DNA of 10,830 nt, from positions 1 through 10,830 of the forward strand of contig JAHHTR010000071.1 of NCBI GenBank assembly GCA_020024515.1, in the 5' to 3' direction. A program made the position numbers and the translations under genes. The notes below the pieces were generated by a model. It searched no databases, was not told the origin of the DNA, and was given only the letters and a program-made list of their open reading frames with translations. This DNA comes from Angelakisella sp. GTDB taxonomy: Bacteria > Bacillota > Clostridia > Oscillospirales > Ruminococcaceae. Positions 1 to 6,535 of the stretch are shown here, in pieces (position 1 is the first letter of the stretch; each line of letters opens with the position of its first letter).

Positions 1-1
1 T

Positions 2-289
2 CATCACCACCATTATTATCTCACAATGCTCGCTGTTTCGCAAATTGCTCTAATAGTAGATGCAGAGGTAAATAGTGGTGCAAAAGACGCTATCCCCTAT
101 TACTTTGCCGCATCACCACAAGAGTGTGAATCAATCATAGTAAGTTATCTAAATGGCAATAAGTCGCCTGTACTTTCTTCACAAGTTGATTTTGATACTC
201 TTGGCATTAAATACAATATATATCACGACTTTGGAGTTACTCTTGCTGATTACAGAGGACTATACAAAAATCCAGGCTTGGAAGGTTAA
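2..289 (+). CDS. Major capsid protein, C-terminal part (cut by window edge)
   Basis: The frame is open from the first bases of the window (codons starting at position 2) to TAA at 287-289, about 95 residues, so the ATG at 26 is internal and not the true start. The tail of the protein reads 'YHDFGVTLADYRGLYKNPG'. This resembles the conserved C-terminal end of many phage major capsid proteins, where an aromatic/Asp-Phe-Gly segment is followed by a D-x-RG-x-Y-x-NPG ending. Its place directly before a DUF2190-type decoration protein and head-tail connector genes supports a capsid role: it would form the icosahedral shell lattice. Four consecutive His followed by two Tyr lie at the visible N-terminal edge. 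The identification rests on a short C-terminal segment plus context. Another head protein is possible. Confidence 0.68.
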   Translation, partial: HHHHYYLTMLAVSQIALIVDAEVNSGAKDAIPYYFAASPQECESIIVSYLNGNKSPVLSSQVDFDTLGIKYNIYHDFGVTLADYRGLYKNPGLEG

Positions 290-301
290 GGAGGTAACAT
301 A

Positions 302-634
302 ATGGCTAAAGGAATTTATAGACAGGAAGGCAAAAGCCTTGATTATAAAAATGTAGGAAGTTCTACAATAAAATATGCAGACGTTGTGGCAATGACAAAC
401 CGCATAGGTATCGCTGAATGTGATATAGAACCGGGACAATTTGGTACAGTTAGCGTTTCTGGTGTATATGAGTTGCCATGTACCGCCTCGGAAACATATA
501 CTGTGGGACAAACACTATATTACAATACGTCGGAAAATGTTGTAATGTCTACTGCATCTAGCAATATAGAATGTGGATTTGCAGTGACTGCCAAAACTTC
601 CAGAGTATCAAAAATTTCCGTAAAGATAGGATAG
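302..634 (+). CDS. Capsid decoration (cement) protein, DUF2190-like
   Basis: This 110-residue protein has the features of the DUF2190 family, small proteins encoded next to the capsid gene and thought to decorate or stabilise the shell. Visible landmarks are 'YADVV' near residue 25, 'IGIAECDIEPGQFGTVSVSG' at about 35-54 (the typical G-I-A-x-x-D-I-x-x-G turn followed by the V-S-G-V-x-E-L-P strand), the 'VGQTLYYN' turn at about 68-75, and a late G-F-A strand with a basic beta end. The mix of short beta strands and Gly turns agrees with a beta-barrel fold. The start is well set by AAGGAGGT at 288-295, six bases before the ATG. It follows the capsid gene by 12 bases, as expected for head genes translated in quantity. 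Family assignment is from recognition of the pattern, not from a search. Confidence 0.75.
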   Translation: MAKGIYRQEGKSLDYKNVGSSTIKYADVVAMTNRIGIAECDIEPGQFGTVSVSGVYELPCTASETYTVGQTLYYNTSENVVMSTASSNIECGFAVTAKTSRVSKISVKIG

Positions 635-640
635 GTGACT

Positions 641-901
641 ATGATAAAACTATTAAATGCAATTATACATAATGGTAGATTGATAGAAAAAGATACAGAG
701 TTAAAACTATCATCTGATAAAGAAGATAGCCTAATTGATAATGGATATGCGATTAGGATATCAGATGAAAGACAACCTGAGACAGATATGTCAATAGATG
801 TAAACCCCTTTGAAGTATCTGATGATAGCCATACGGAAACTATTGAAGCAACAAATTCTGATAATACAGAGTTGTGTAGCAAGGTGGGACGAAAAAAATA
901 A
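641..901 (+). CDS. Small acidic phage protein beside head genes, function unknown
   Basis: The product is 86 residues. The first 40 resemble short head-region phage proteins of the form 'hydrophobic strand, xxHNGxLxEKxTELxLS, xxEDxLIDNGYAxxI'. The second half (residues about 43-75) is acidic and low in hydrophobics, probably disordered, and the end is basic (GRKK). I do not know its job; its place between the decoration and head-tail joining genes suggests a minor head or connector-associated role. Start choice: ATG 641 is preceded by AGGTGA at 633-638. An in-frame GTG at 635 would add two residues and overlaps the same SD, so ATG is preferred. The stop TAA (899-901) overlaps the next ATG by one base and is directly preceded by seven A, described separately as a possible slippery site. 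Confidence 0.7.
   Translation: MIKLLNAIIHNGRLIEKDTELKLSSDKEDSLIDNGYAIRISDERQPETDMSIDVNPFEVSDDSHTETIEATNSDNTELCSKVGRKK
892..898 (+). promoter_or_regulatory. A AAA AAA heptamer before a stop codon, possible -1 frameshift site
   Basis: In the frame of the 641-901 gene, codons are CGA AAA AAA TAA, so the seven A form X XXY YYZ with both tandem Lys codons slippery. A -1 slip would skip the stop and read ATA ATG, entering the frame of the 901-1209 gene and giving a fusion of the two. This follows from the bases seen; whether slippage occurs is unknown. A one-base TAATG overlap always places the next gene in the -1 frame and A-runs are common in AT-rich DNA, so it may be chance. Confidence 0.3.
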
Positions 902-1209
902 TGTCATTAAAAGAACAAATTGCTAATGATAATCAAAACCTATTCTTTAACTTTGATGAGTTTGCAAAATCGGCAAATATAAACAGTGTGGAAATACCTG
1001 TGATAGAAGATAATGAACAATTATCAAAGTATATCAAAGAAGGTTTATGTCAAGGAAATATACTGTTATATGCGAAGTTGGAAAGTTTTCCTAAGGTGCC
1101 AATATCCGGAAGTATCATTTTATACAATAACCGAAAGTATGAAGTAGATAATTGTATCGAAGAAGATAATATTCTGACTATATCATTAAAACGATTTAAT
1201 GGACTTTAA
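901..1209 (+). CDS. Head-tail joining (stopper-like) protein
   Basis: The 102-residue product matches the pattern of small head-tail joining proteins of the lambda FII / Gifsy-2 type found in siphophages and myophages. It opens with 'MSLKEQIANDNQNLFFNFDE' followed by F-A, like the usual 'xLKDxIAxDNxxVFLNxDEFA'. It continues with a beta-rich middle (VEIPVIEDNEQL, NILLYAKLESF) and ends in the 'P-x-x-G-S-I-I-x-Y-N-N-R-x-Y-E-V-D-N-C' and 'ILTISL' strands. Such proteins sit below the portal adaptor, close the filled head and receive the tail. ATG 901 overlaps the preceding TAA. The nearest SD, AAGGTGG at 881-887, is 13 bases away, which is long, so initiation probably depends on coupling to the upstream gene. 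The next gene starts two bases after the stop. Confidence 0.7.
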   Translation: MSLKEQIANDNQNLFFNFDEFAKSANINSVEIPVIEDNEQLSKYIKEGLCQGNILLYAKLESFPKVPISGSIILYNNRKYEVDNCIEEDNILTISLKRFNGL

Positions 1210-1211
1210 AT

Positions 1212-1889
1212 ATGTACGATAATAGAAGTTTGCATATTGATACAAAATCATTAGAAAAATTAACAAAGGATTTAGCGATATTCCCTGATGAACTAAATAA
1301 AGCGATGATATCCAGTATAAAAAGCGGAGTATCGTTATCGTTAAAAAAGACAATAACAAAATATTATGCGTTAAATCCGCAAAAGCTTGCAAGAACATAT
1401 AAAATCAGAAATATGACAGAACAAACAAACGATGAATATAAGTTAATCTATGAAATAAGCGGAAGGAAGCTTACGCCTACCCATTTCAATGTGTCACCAC
1501 TAGCGCAAGGAACGGCGCAACCTTTAATTGAAATTATAAAAGGAAGAAACGTCAGAGCTTCAAAACGAATGGGCGCTGACGGGAAAATGAAAACACCTTT
1601 TGTTATGTCTACCGGAGCGACAAGCTCAGGAAAAGAACATTTTAATGTGTTTAGGGATACAGGCAAATACGGACAAAAGAAACTTCGAGCTATTAAGAAA
1701 AAAGATGGAACAATATCTGTCTTTACAGCGAGGGTTGAGAAGTTAAAACCTTATAGAACCGTATCTGTGCCTCAAATGTTATTTCATAAAAATGTTCGAG
1801 ATGAAGTTTCTGAAAATATACTTGCCCAACTGGAAAAGAACTTTGAAAAACGAGCAAATTCAAGAATCGAAAAAAGATTAATGGGGTGA
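1212..1889 (+). CDS. Neck/tail-completion protein, minor tail protein Z (GPZ)-like
   Basis: The 225-residue product resembles the prophage minor tail protein Z family, which acts in tail completion and head-tail joining. Seen in the sequence: an N-terminal helical part (about 10-50) with an 'AMISSIKSGVSLSLKK' helix, then 'RKLTPTHF' at 85-92. A central 'IIKGRNVRASKR' and 'TPFVM' segment (about 108-132) follows, then 'F-x-V-F-R-D-T-G' near 144-151, then 'SVPQML' at 185-190, a strong signature of this family just before the last amphipathic helix, and a basic end 'FEKRANSRIEKRLMG'. The long basic loop at 150-180 is Lys-rich. There is hardly any SD before ATG 1212 (only GGA near 1201), so it is likely coupled to the gene ending at 1209. 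The stop TGA 1887-1889 overlaps the SD of the next gene. Confidence 0.72.
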   Translation: MYDNRSLHIDTKSLEKLTKDLAIFPDELNKAMISSIKSGVSLSLKKTITKYYALNPQKLARTYKIRNMTEQTNDEYKLIYEISGRKLTPTHFNVSPLAQGTAQPLIEIIKGRNVRASKRMGADGKMKTPFVMSTGATSSGKEHFNVFRDTGKYGQKKLRAIKKKDGTISVFTARVEKLKPYRTVSVPQMLFHKNVRDEVSENILAQLEKNFEKRANSRIEKRLMG

Positions 1890-1894
1890 TGAGC

Positions 1895-2404
1895 TTGATA
1901 TATGAAAAATTGCTGATTTTGCAAGACTTGATAAATAAAGAAGTTTGTCGCAATATAAAGCTTAAAATACCGCAAGAGGATAATGATATTGATATTAAAC
2001 TTGGAAATCCTACTACATATATTGCATGGAGTGTAAAAGACATATCAACAGAATTTATAAAAAGAATTCCATGTATAGCTATTTCTGCAAACGAAATAGA
2101 ATATAAAGATGAAAATGCAATTATTAACATAGAAATGTCTCATATTGTATATTCACAGGGGACGGTAATTGACAACAATATCAATAATGATAATAGCGTA
2201 TACCACGATTTAATCAATTTTATAGATAAAACTTGTAGAATCATACATAACATAGATATGACTAAGACAGGATTGTCACTTATACCCGATAGCCTTGTTG
2301 CAAAACCTGATGCCGAGCCTTTTGGGGATTATTGGTTGGGATCGGTTTTTTGTAAACTACAAACTTCTGCATACCCCATACTTGCAGAAAAAGATTTATT
2401 ATAG
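1895..2404 (+). CDS. Probable tail terminator protein
   Basis: I do not recognise a clear family motif. The product (169 residues from the chosen start) begins with a helix 'MIYEKLLILQDLINKEVCRN', then alternating strands (IDIKLGN, TYIAWSVKDI, IPCIAISANEIEY, NAIINIEMSHIVYSQG), a helix 'VYHDLINFIDKTCRIIHNI', and a final part holding 'FGDYWLGSVFCKLQTSAYPI'. Length, mixed alpha/beta pattern and the position between the GPZ-like gene and the sheath fit the terminator/neck slot of P2-like tails, which caps the tube and sheath. Start choice: TTG 1895 is favoured because GGTGAT at 1885-1890 gives ideal spacing. ATG 1889 and GTG 1886 in the same frame lack a well-placed SD. The function is inferred mainly from synteny. 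Confidence 0.55.
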   Translation: MIYEKLLILQDLINKEVCRNIKLKIPQEDNDIDIKLGNPTTYIAWSVKDISTEFIKRIPCIAISANEIEYKDENAIINIEMSHIVYSQGTVIDNNINNDNSVYHDLINFIDKTCRIIHNIDMTKTGLSLIPDSLVAKPDAEPFGDYWLGSVFCKLQTSAYPILAEKDLL

Positions 2405-2415
2405 GAGGTAAAAAA

Positions 2416-3804
2416 ATGTATAGACACGGCATTTACGCAGAATATACAGATACAGAAATAACTGCATCAAAAAATAATACAACATTACCTGTGTATTTTG
2501 GAGTTGCTCCAATACATCAAACAACAGATTATGAAAATAAGGTAAATACACCATTGCTGTTAAAACATAGGCGATTAGCGTTGGAAGAAGTAGGATATAG
2601 CGAAAACTGGAAAACGTTTACTTTGTGTGAAGCTTTAAATTTGCACTTTATAAAAAACAATGTTGCCCCTATTGTTTTTGTAAATACGCTCGATCCTGCA
2701 AAACATAGAAAATCCACCAATACAACAGTAAGCATTACTTTTATCAATAATATTGCAATAATCAAAAATGAAAATGTAATACTCAACTCTATATCTATTG
2801 CTGACTATGATGTTAATGTTGATTATTTGGCTGAATACAATGCAAATGGCAATGAAGTTATCATTACATCAAAAAACGAAGATTTAAAGGATACCGTACA
2901 AGTAACATTTGCGGAAATTGACAGCAGCCTTATAACAGAACAAGATATTGCGGAATCTATTGAGAAAACAATATCGCAAATATACGAAGTGGCAAATGCA
3001 GAGCCTTCTCTGCTTGTAGCTCCCGGTTGGTCCAATAAAAAAACTGTCCATGATGCTTTGATTGACAATAGTTTAAATATCAATAGTCATTGGAATGCTT
3101 TTGCGATTACGGATATTGAAGCAAGCGATTACGTCAATGTATTGCAACAAAAGAAACAGCTTGGTTATAATGCGGTGAACGAATCACCTTGTTGGCCAAG
3201 AGTAAAAATAGACAATAAGATTTATCATTTGTCAACATTAATCACATTAAAATCAATGCTTGTAGACGCTCAACATGATGATATCCCGTATGCAACTGTA
3301 TCCAATACTGAGATTGATATAGACGCTCTTGATAATTGTTACAGCGATATTATTAAAGCTAATGAGCTAAATGCTATTGGTATAAAAACAGTGATTTATT
3401 GGGAAGGTAAATATCGTATTTGGGGGCCGCATACAGGTAAATATGATGCGAGTACAAGTAACAAAGCTGATGAAATATTTGATAGCTCAGTACGTATGAA
3501 ATATTGGCTTGGTAATGATTTTCAACACGCTTATGGTAGTGAGGTTGATAAACCTGTGCATCGAAGCCGAATAGACAGTATCCTAAATCTGTATCAGGCA
3601 AGACTTGACGCTCTGGTTACAAAAGGCGCATTGCTTTATGCTCAAATAAACTTTGTCCCTGATCCTGAAACGGCAAATACTGATATGATGAGTGGCAGAT
3701 TTATATTTGACACAACATTTACGTTGACACCACCGGCAAGAGAGATAGTAAACAGATATACATATACAGATAAAGGATTAACCTTACTTGGAGGTGATAA
3801 GTAA
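2416..3804 (+). CDS. FI: Contractile tail sheath protein (P2 FI-like)
   Basis: The 462-residue product is the tail sheath subunit that forms the contractile outer tube. Visible family features: 'YRHGIY' at the N-terminus, 'LPVYFGVAPI' at 24-33, 'GYSENW..FTLCEAL' at about 60-74, and 'PIVFVNTLDP' at 85-94, the strand before the inserted beta domain. The insertion runs from about 103 to 170 (TVSITF, VIITS, DTVQVTFAEID). 'LLVAPGWS' at 199-206 marks the return to the core, followed by 'WNAFAITDI' at 226-234. The C-terminal core has 'WGPHTG' at 336-341 and a long helix 'RIDSILNLYQARLDALVTKG'. Its last domain, 'FDTTFTLTPPAREI', contributes to subunit interlocking. SD AGGAGGT at 2403-2409 lies six bases before ATG, one of the strongest sites here, as expected for an abundant protein. 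The stop overlaps the tube ATG. Confidence 0.93.
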   Translation: MYRHGIYAEYTDTEITASKNNTTLPVYFGVAPIHQTTDYENKVNTPLLLKHRRLALEEVGYSENWKTFTLCEALNLHFIKNNVAPIVFVNTLDPAKHRKSTNTTVSITFINNIAIIKNENVILNSISIADYDVNVDYLAEYNANGNEVIITSKNEDLKDTVQVTFAEIDSSLITEQDIAESIEKTISQIYEVANAEPSLLVAPGWSNKKTVHDALIDNSLNINSHWNAFAITDIEASDYVNVLQQKKQLGYNAVNESPCWPRVKIDNKIYHLSTLITLKSMLVDAQHDDIPYATVSNTEIDIDALDNCYSDIIKANELNAIGIKTVIYWEGKYRIWGPHTGKYDASTSNKADEIFDSSVRMKYWLGNDFQHAYGSEVDKPVHRSRIDSILNLYQARLDALVTKGALLYAQINFVPDPETANTDMMSGRFIFDTTFTLTPPAREIVNRYTYTDKGLTLLGGDK

Positions 3805-4295
3805 TGGCAAGCACACCAATATTAGTTGACAGATTGCTTATTGATGACATAGATTTTGAAGATTCCGTAAAAATAACCTTTCCGGAAATAAAATGGAAAG
3901 AAGCCACACTAACAGGCTGTGGAATCGGCGGTGATGTAACAATACCACTCGTAGGCAACAGCGAAGCTATGAGCGCAACAGTAGATATGCGATCATTTAA
4001 TAATAAAAACAGTGTACTCCTTGAACCCGGTCCACATATCTTGGAATCAAGATTTAACCGTAATGTAACAACAAATGATGGAACTGTTTTTAAAGCAGGC
4101 AGTAAAGTTTTTATGACAGTGCTGAATACTTCGGTAAATCCCGGAAGTGTGCAACGTGCAAATGAGCTGGGCGCAAGCGCCACATTCAGCGTATTAAGAT
4201 ACAGATACATAGAAGATGGGCAAGAATTATTTTTAATTGATCCGTTAAACGGCATATTAAAAGTAAACAGAAAAAACTATTCAAATGATATATAA
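3804..4295 (+). CDS. FII: Major tail tube protein (P2 FII-like)
   Basis: The 163-residue product is the inner tail tube subunit, identified by its place directly after the sheath gene and by its sequence pattern. The N-terminal part 'ILVDRLLIDDIDFEDSVKIT' leads to 'FPEIKWKEATLTGCGIGGDV', which matches the conserved 'lP.l..k..e..GaGi.G.v' region of P2-type tube proteins. This is followed by 'GNSEAMSATVDMRSFN' and later beta strands such as 'SVNPGSVQRANELGASATFS', then 'VLRYRYIEDGQELFLIDPLN'. Subunits stack as hexameric rings on the tape measure. The start is excellent: GGAGGTGAT at 3790-3798 is a nine-base match to the anti-SD, and the ATG shares one base with the sheath stop. Strong SDs on both sheath and tube indicate balanced high expression. 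Confidence 0.9.
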   Translation: MASTPILVDRLLIDDIDFEDSVKITFPEIKWKEATLTGCGIGGDVTIPLVGNSEAMSATVDMRSFNNKNSVLLEPGPHILESRFNRNVTTNDGTVFKAGSKVFMTVLNTSVNPGSVQRANELGASATFSVLRYRYIEDGQELFLIDPLNGILKVNRKNYSNDI

Positions 4296-4306
4296 GGAGA
4301 AAAGAA

Positions 4307-4642
4307 ATGAAAGTATTAACATTAAATAAACCATTGATGGTAGACGGCAATTCAGTTGTGTCTTTGCAATATGACTTTGAACAACTGACCGCAAAAGATT
4401 TAAACAGCATACCAACAATTATGAATTCAAATGGTTGTATACTTACAACAGTTGATCCAATTTTTGATCCAACTTACAACTTCTTCCTTTTTGCAAAGGC
4501 AGTTGAAGTTACATCGAACAATAAAATAACAGTAGCAGATGTTAATAGACTGAATGTAAAAGACAGCGTAATAGCAAGAGACTTAGCAAGAGATTTTTTA
4601 GCGTCAACGGCATTGGCGGAAGCCGAGAACTCAGAAGACTGA
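4307..4642 (+). CDS. E: Tail assembly chaperone gpE, unshifted form
   Basis: The 111-residue product corresponds to P2 gpE / the tail assembly chaperone family (E, gp41, gp14), found between tube and tape measure genes. The first half is beta-rich (MKVLTLNKPLMVDGNSVVSL) with 'QYDFEQLTAKDLNSIP', the common start of the family. The second half has helices 'FFLFAKAVEV' and 'TVADVNRLNVKDSVIARDLA'. The last 13 residues (ASTALAEAENSED) follow the slippery site and are polar and Ala/Glu-rich. Such chaperones bind the tape measure and recruit tube protein during assembly and are absent from the final tail. SD AAGGAGA at 4294-4300 precedes ATG 4307. The gene carries a slippery heptamer at 4594-4600, from which the longer gpE-E' form is made. 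Confidence 0.88.
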   Translation: MKVLTLNKPLMVDGNSVVSLQYDFEQLTAKDLNSIPTIMNSNGCILTTVDPIFDPTYNFFLFAKAVEVTSNNKITVADVNRLNVKDSVIARDLARDFLASTALAEAENSED

Positions 4643-4773
4643 TTATCCGCGCGCATATTATTTCCGATATTTCAATAGAGTTTTTATATAATTTACCTCT
4701 TGTTGAATTATTTGAATGGCTGAATGATATATGCTACGAATATGAAAAAATAAGAGAGCAGGAGGAAAATTGA
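4307..4773 (+). CDS. E': gpE-E' -1 frameshift product of the tail assembly chaperone
   Basis: After codon 98 (TTA at 4598-4600) a -1 shift reads AGC GTC AAC and continues for 57 codons to TGA 4771-4773, giving a fusion of 155 residues. The -1 frame is open only from 4549, just enough to overlap the end of E, and lacks its own SD and ATG. The extension reads 'RELRRLIIRAHIISD' followed by 'FLYNLPLVELFEWLNDICYE' and an acidic 'YEKIREQEEN' end. The 'LPL-x-EL-x-EW' pattern is what is seen in E' extensions of P2-like and other tail chaperones, where the extension contacts the tape measure. Production of two chaperones by frameshifting is established for P2 gpE/E' and lambda gpG/GT; here it is inferred from the frames, heptamer and gene position. 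The extension fills the otherwise empty 4643-4776 interval. Confidence 0.85.
4594..4600 (+). promoter_or_regulatory. T TTT TTA slippery heptamer for programmed -1 frameshifting
   Basis: In the gpE frame the codons are GAT TTT TTA, so the bases form a perfect X XXY YYZ heptamer; U UUU UUA is a well-known efficient -1 site (the HIV-1 gag-pol site). It lies inside the E/E' overlap (4549-4642). A short possible stimulator follows: TTGGC (4613-4617) can pair with GCCGA (4622-4626) around a GGAA tetraloop, or CGGC (4608-4611) with GCCG (4622-4625). Both are short, so their role is uncertain. Confidence 0.88.
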
Positions 4774-4776
4774 CAG

Positions 4777-6336
4777 GTGGGATTAAGCAATAAAGAATTA
4801 AAAGCTCTTATAACAATAGCCGGAAAATTAGACCCTTCTTTACAAAAAGCTTTTGTGAAAGCCAATACACAAACTAAAAATCTTAAAAAGGAAACTGGGT
4901 TATTTGGTCTTATCGGAGAAAAGACATACAAACTTCTTGGCAAGCATATTGAAACCTTTATAAATAAAAATAAGTTGGCAAAAGCTTCATTTACTACCTT
5001 CTCCAAAGGTGCGACTATGTCATCAAAAATTGCAGGTAAGGCGTTAAAAGGCTTGGGAGTTGGTGTTGCTGGTGTAGTAACAGCAAGTATAACCGCCTTT
5101 GGTTTAATGGCAAAAAAAGGAATAAGCAGCGCACAAGATTTAACAGAAGTACAAAATGTTGTTGATAAAACATTTGGCAAGGCAAACGTTGCAAAGATAG
5201 ATGTGTGGAGTAAAAGTCTGCTGAAATCCCATGGTATGGCAGAACTGGCAGCCAAAAGATACAGTTCGACACTTGGCGCTATGATGAAAAGCAGCGGAAT
5301 AGCCAATGATGATATGATGATTATGAGCCAAAATCTAACAATGCTTGTGGGCGATATGGGTAGTTTTTATAACATTGGCGCTGATGAGATGTTTGAGAAA
5401 ATAAAAAGTGGTATTTCTGGTGAAAGTGAACCGTTAAAAGCTATTGGTATAAATATGTCTGCAGCGAATTTAGAAGCCTATGCGTTAAGTCAAGGCATAA
5501 AAACTGCATACAGTGAAATGTCGGAAGCTTCAAAAATACAGCTTAGATATAACTATATAATGTCTGCGACAAAAGATGCGCAAAATGATTTCAGTCAGAC
5601 AAGTGACAGTTTGGCCAACCAGCAAAAACTGCTTAAAGAAAACTTTACGAGTATGGTGGCAGGTATTATGCAAAATGCTTTGCCTGCGCTATCACAAGGC
5701 GCTCAAATGTTAAATAATTATATGGCAAATATGGATACCAAACCAATGGGAGAATTTGTAGGAAGTCTGTCAAAAGTGGCTGTTGAGCTTTTGCCTCATA
5801 TTATGAAATTCTTGCCGGTTTTACAAAATGCTTTGAATACTATTATGCCACCACTTATGCGCATCATAAATGTAGTAGTTCCTCCAATTATTAAAGTTCT
5901 TGATTTTTTGATTAAAATAATCGGCGCCGGATTAGATGGAATTGCAAAGGTAGTAGAAAAAATAGCCGGATGGTTCGGTGGAAAAAAATCAAAAAGTTCT
6001 ATGGAAACATTCGCAAACGGTGGTTTTTCTGCAAAACCTGCTATATTTGGTGAAGCAGGTCTTGAAGTTGCGATACCAATAAAGCGTGGAAACCCTCGAT
6101 CGCTTGCGTTACTTGAAAGAACAGCGCATTTGCTGGGAGTAGATGAATTATATGCAAAATTCGGAAATAATTACAATTCATCAAGTGAAAATGTACAACT
6201 TATATATTCTCCCAATATTACAACTAATTCAAATGAAAATTTTGAAAGTATATTGAGAGGACATACTGCGGAAATACAAAAAATGCTTGAAAAGCGAAAA
6301 AGAAGAAAAAGGAGAATGAGTTTTGGAGTATCTTGA
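4777..6336 (+). CDS. T: Tail tape measure protein (P2 gpT-like, short)
   Basis: The 519-residue product sets tail length and is probably passed into the host envelope at infection. Landmarks: a helical N-terminus, a Gly/Ala-rich hydrophobic segment at about 92-110, then the conserved tape-measure core. The core holds 'DLTEVQNVVDKTFG' at 121-134, 'STLGAMMKSSG' at 164-174, 'GDMGSFYNIGADEMF' at 192-206, 'SGISGESEPLKAIGINMS' at 211-228 and 'LANQQKLLKENF' at 279-290. A long hydrophobic stretch (336-385, including IINVVVPPIIKVLDFLIKII) is followed by the typical C-terminal 'FANGGF' (412-417) and 'GEAGLEVAIPI' (425-435). The end is very basic (KRKRRKRR, 506-513). It is shorter than P2 gpT (about 815 residues), which predicts a shorter tail. 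The start is GTG 4777, with GGAGG at 4761-4765, 11 bases upstream. It is in the same frame as E', separated by TGA CAG. I see no peptidoglycan-hydrolase domain. Confidence 0.92.
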   Translation: MGLSNKELKALITIAGKLDPSLQKAFVKANTQTKNLKKETGLFGLIGEKTYKLLGKHIETFINKNKLAKASFTTFSKGATMSSKIAGKALKGLGVGVAGVVTASITAFGLMAKKGISSAQDLTEVQNVVDKTFGKANVAKIDVWSKSLLKSHGMAELAAKRYSSTLGAMMKSSGIANDDMMIMSQNLTMLVGDMGSFYNIGADEMFEKIKSGISGESEPLKAIGINMSAANLEAYALSQGIKTAYSEMSEASKIQLRYNYIMSATKDAQNDFSQTSDSLANQQKLLKENFTSMVAGIMQNALPALSQGAQMLNNYMANMDTKPMGEFVGSLSKVAVELLPHIMKFLPVLQNALNTIMPPLMRIINVVVPPIIKVLDFLIKIIGAGLDGIAKVVEKIAGWFGGKKSKSSMETFANGGFSAKPAIFGEAGLEVAIPIKRGNPRSLALLERTAHLLGVDELYAKFGNNYNSSSENVQLIYSPNITTNSNENFESILRGHTAEIQKMLEKRKRRKRRMSFGVS

Positions 6337-6535
6337 TTATATAACCAAAGATGGAGATACGTTCGACATAGTGGCTTTGGATTTTTATAACGATGAATAT
6401 AAAGCGACAGTGATTTCAGATGCCAATCCCAAGTATGCTGATACTATAATTTTCAGAGCCGGAGTACAACTGAAAATCCCTATTATAGAGATAGAAGAAG
6501 TTTTGGATATATTACCACCTTGGAGGCGTATTTAA
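6323..6535 (+). CDS. X: Tail protein X (LysM-like baseplate/hub protein)
   Basis: This 70-residue protein is a clear gpX homologue. It shows the compact LysM-like layout: 'YITKDGDTFD' at 6-15 (the Y-x-T-x-x-GDTxD start), 'ALDFYNDE' at 18-25, 'ANP' at 34-36, 'FRAGVQLKIP' at 44-53 and the diagnostic 'LPPW' at 64-67. In P2-like phages gpX is needed for tail assembly and sits with the hub, linking tape measure, tube and baseplate. The start is TTG 6323, set by AAGGAG at 6309-6314 eight bases upstream; no ATG exists in this part of the frame. It overlaps the last 14 bases of the tape measure gene, and its stop TAA overlaps the ATG of gpD, so the three are translationally coupled. Confidence 0.92.
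   Translation: MEYLDYITKDGDTFDIVALDFYNDEYKATVISDANPKYADTIIFRAGVQLKIPIIEIEEVLDILPPWRRI

Noticed and set aside
2..19. Four consecutive His codons suggesting an affinity tag or vector sequence
   Set aside because: They are inside a frame that continues naturally into a capsid-like C-terminus; codons CAT CAC CAC CAT followed by TAT TAT look like ordinary coding sequence.
327..340. Hairpin AAGGC-AAAA-GCCTT as a possible terminator
   Set aside because: Only five pairs, no following T-run, and it lies in the first codons of the decoration protein gene.
3719..4255. 178-codon open frame on the - strand
   Set aside because: It lies opposite the sheath end and the tube gene, has no SD or family pattern, and its composition is that of an antisense shadow.
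4643..4776. Non-coding gap between the chaperone and tape measure genes
   Set aside because: It is explained by the -1 frame E' extension up to 4773.
4734..5306. 190-codon open frame on the - strand
   Set aside because: It is opposite the E' end and tape measure N-terminus; the hydrophobic, Leu/Phe-rich product is typical of antisense reading of Lys/Ala-rich helices.
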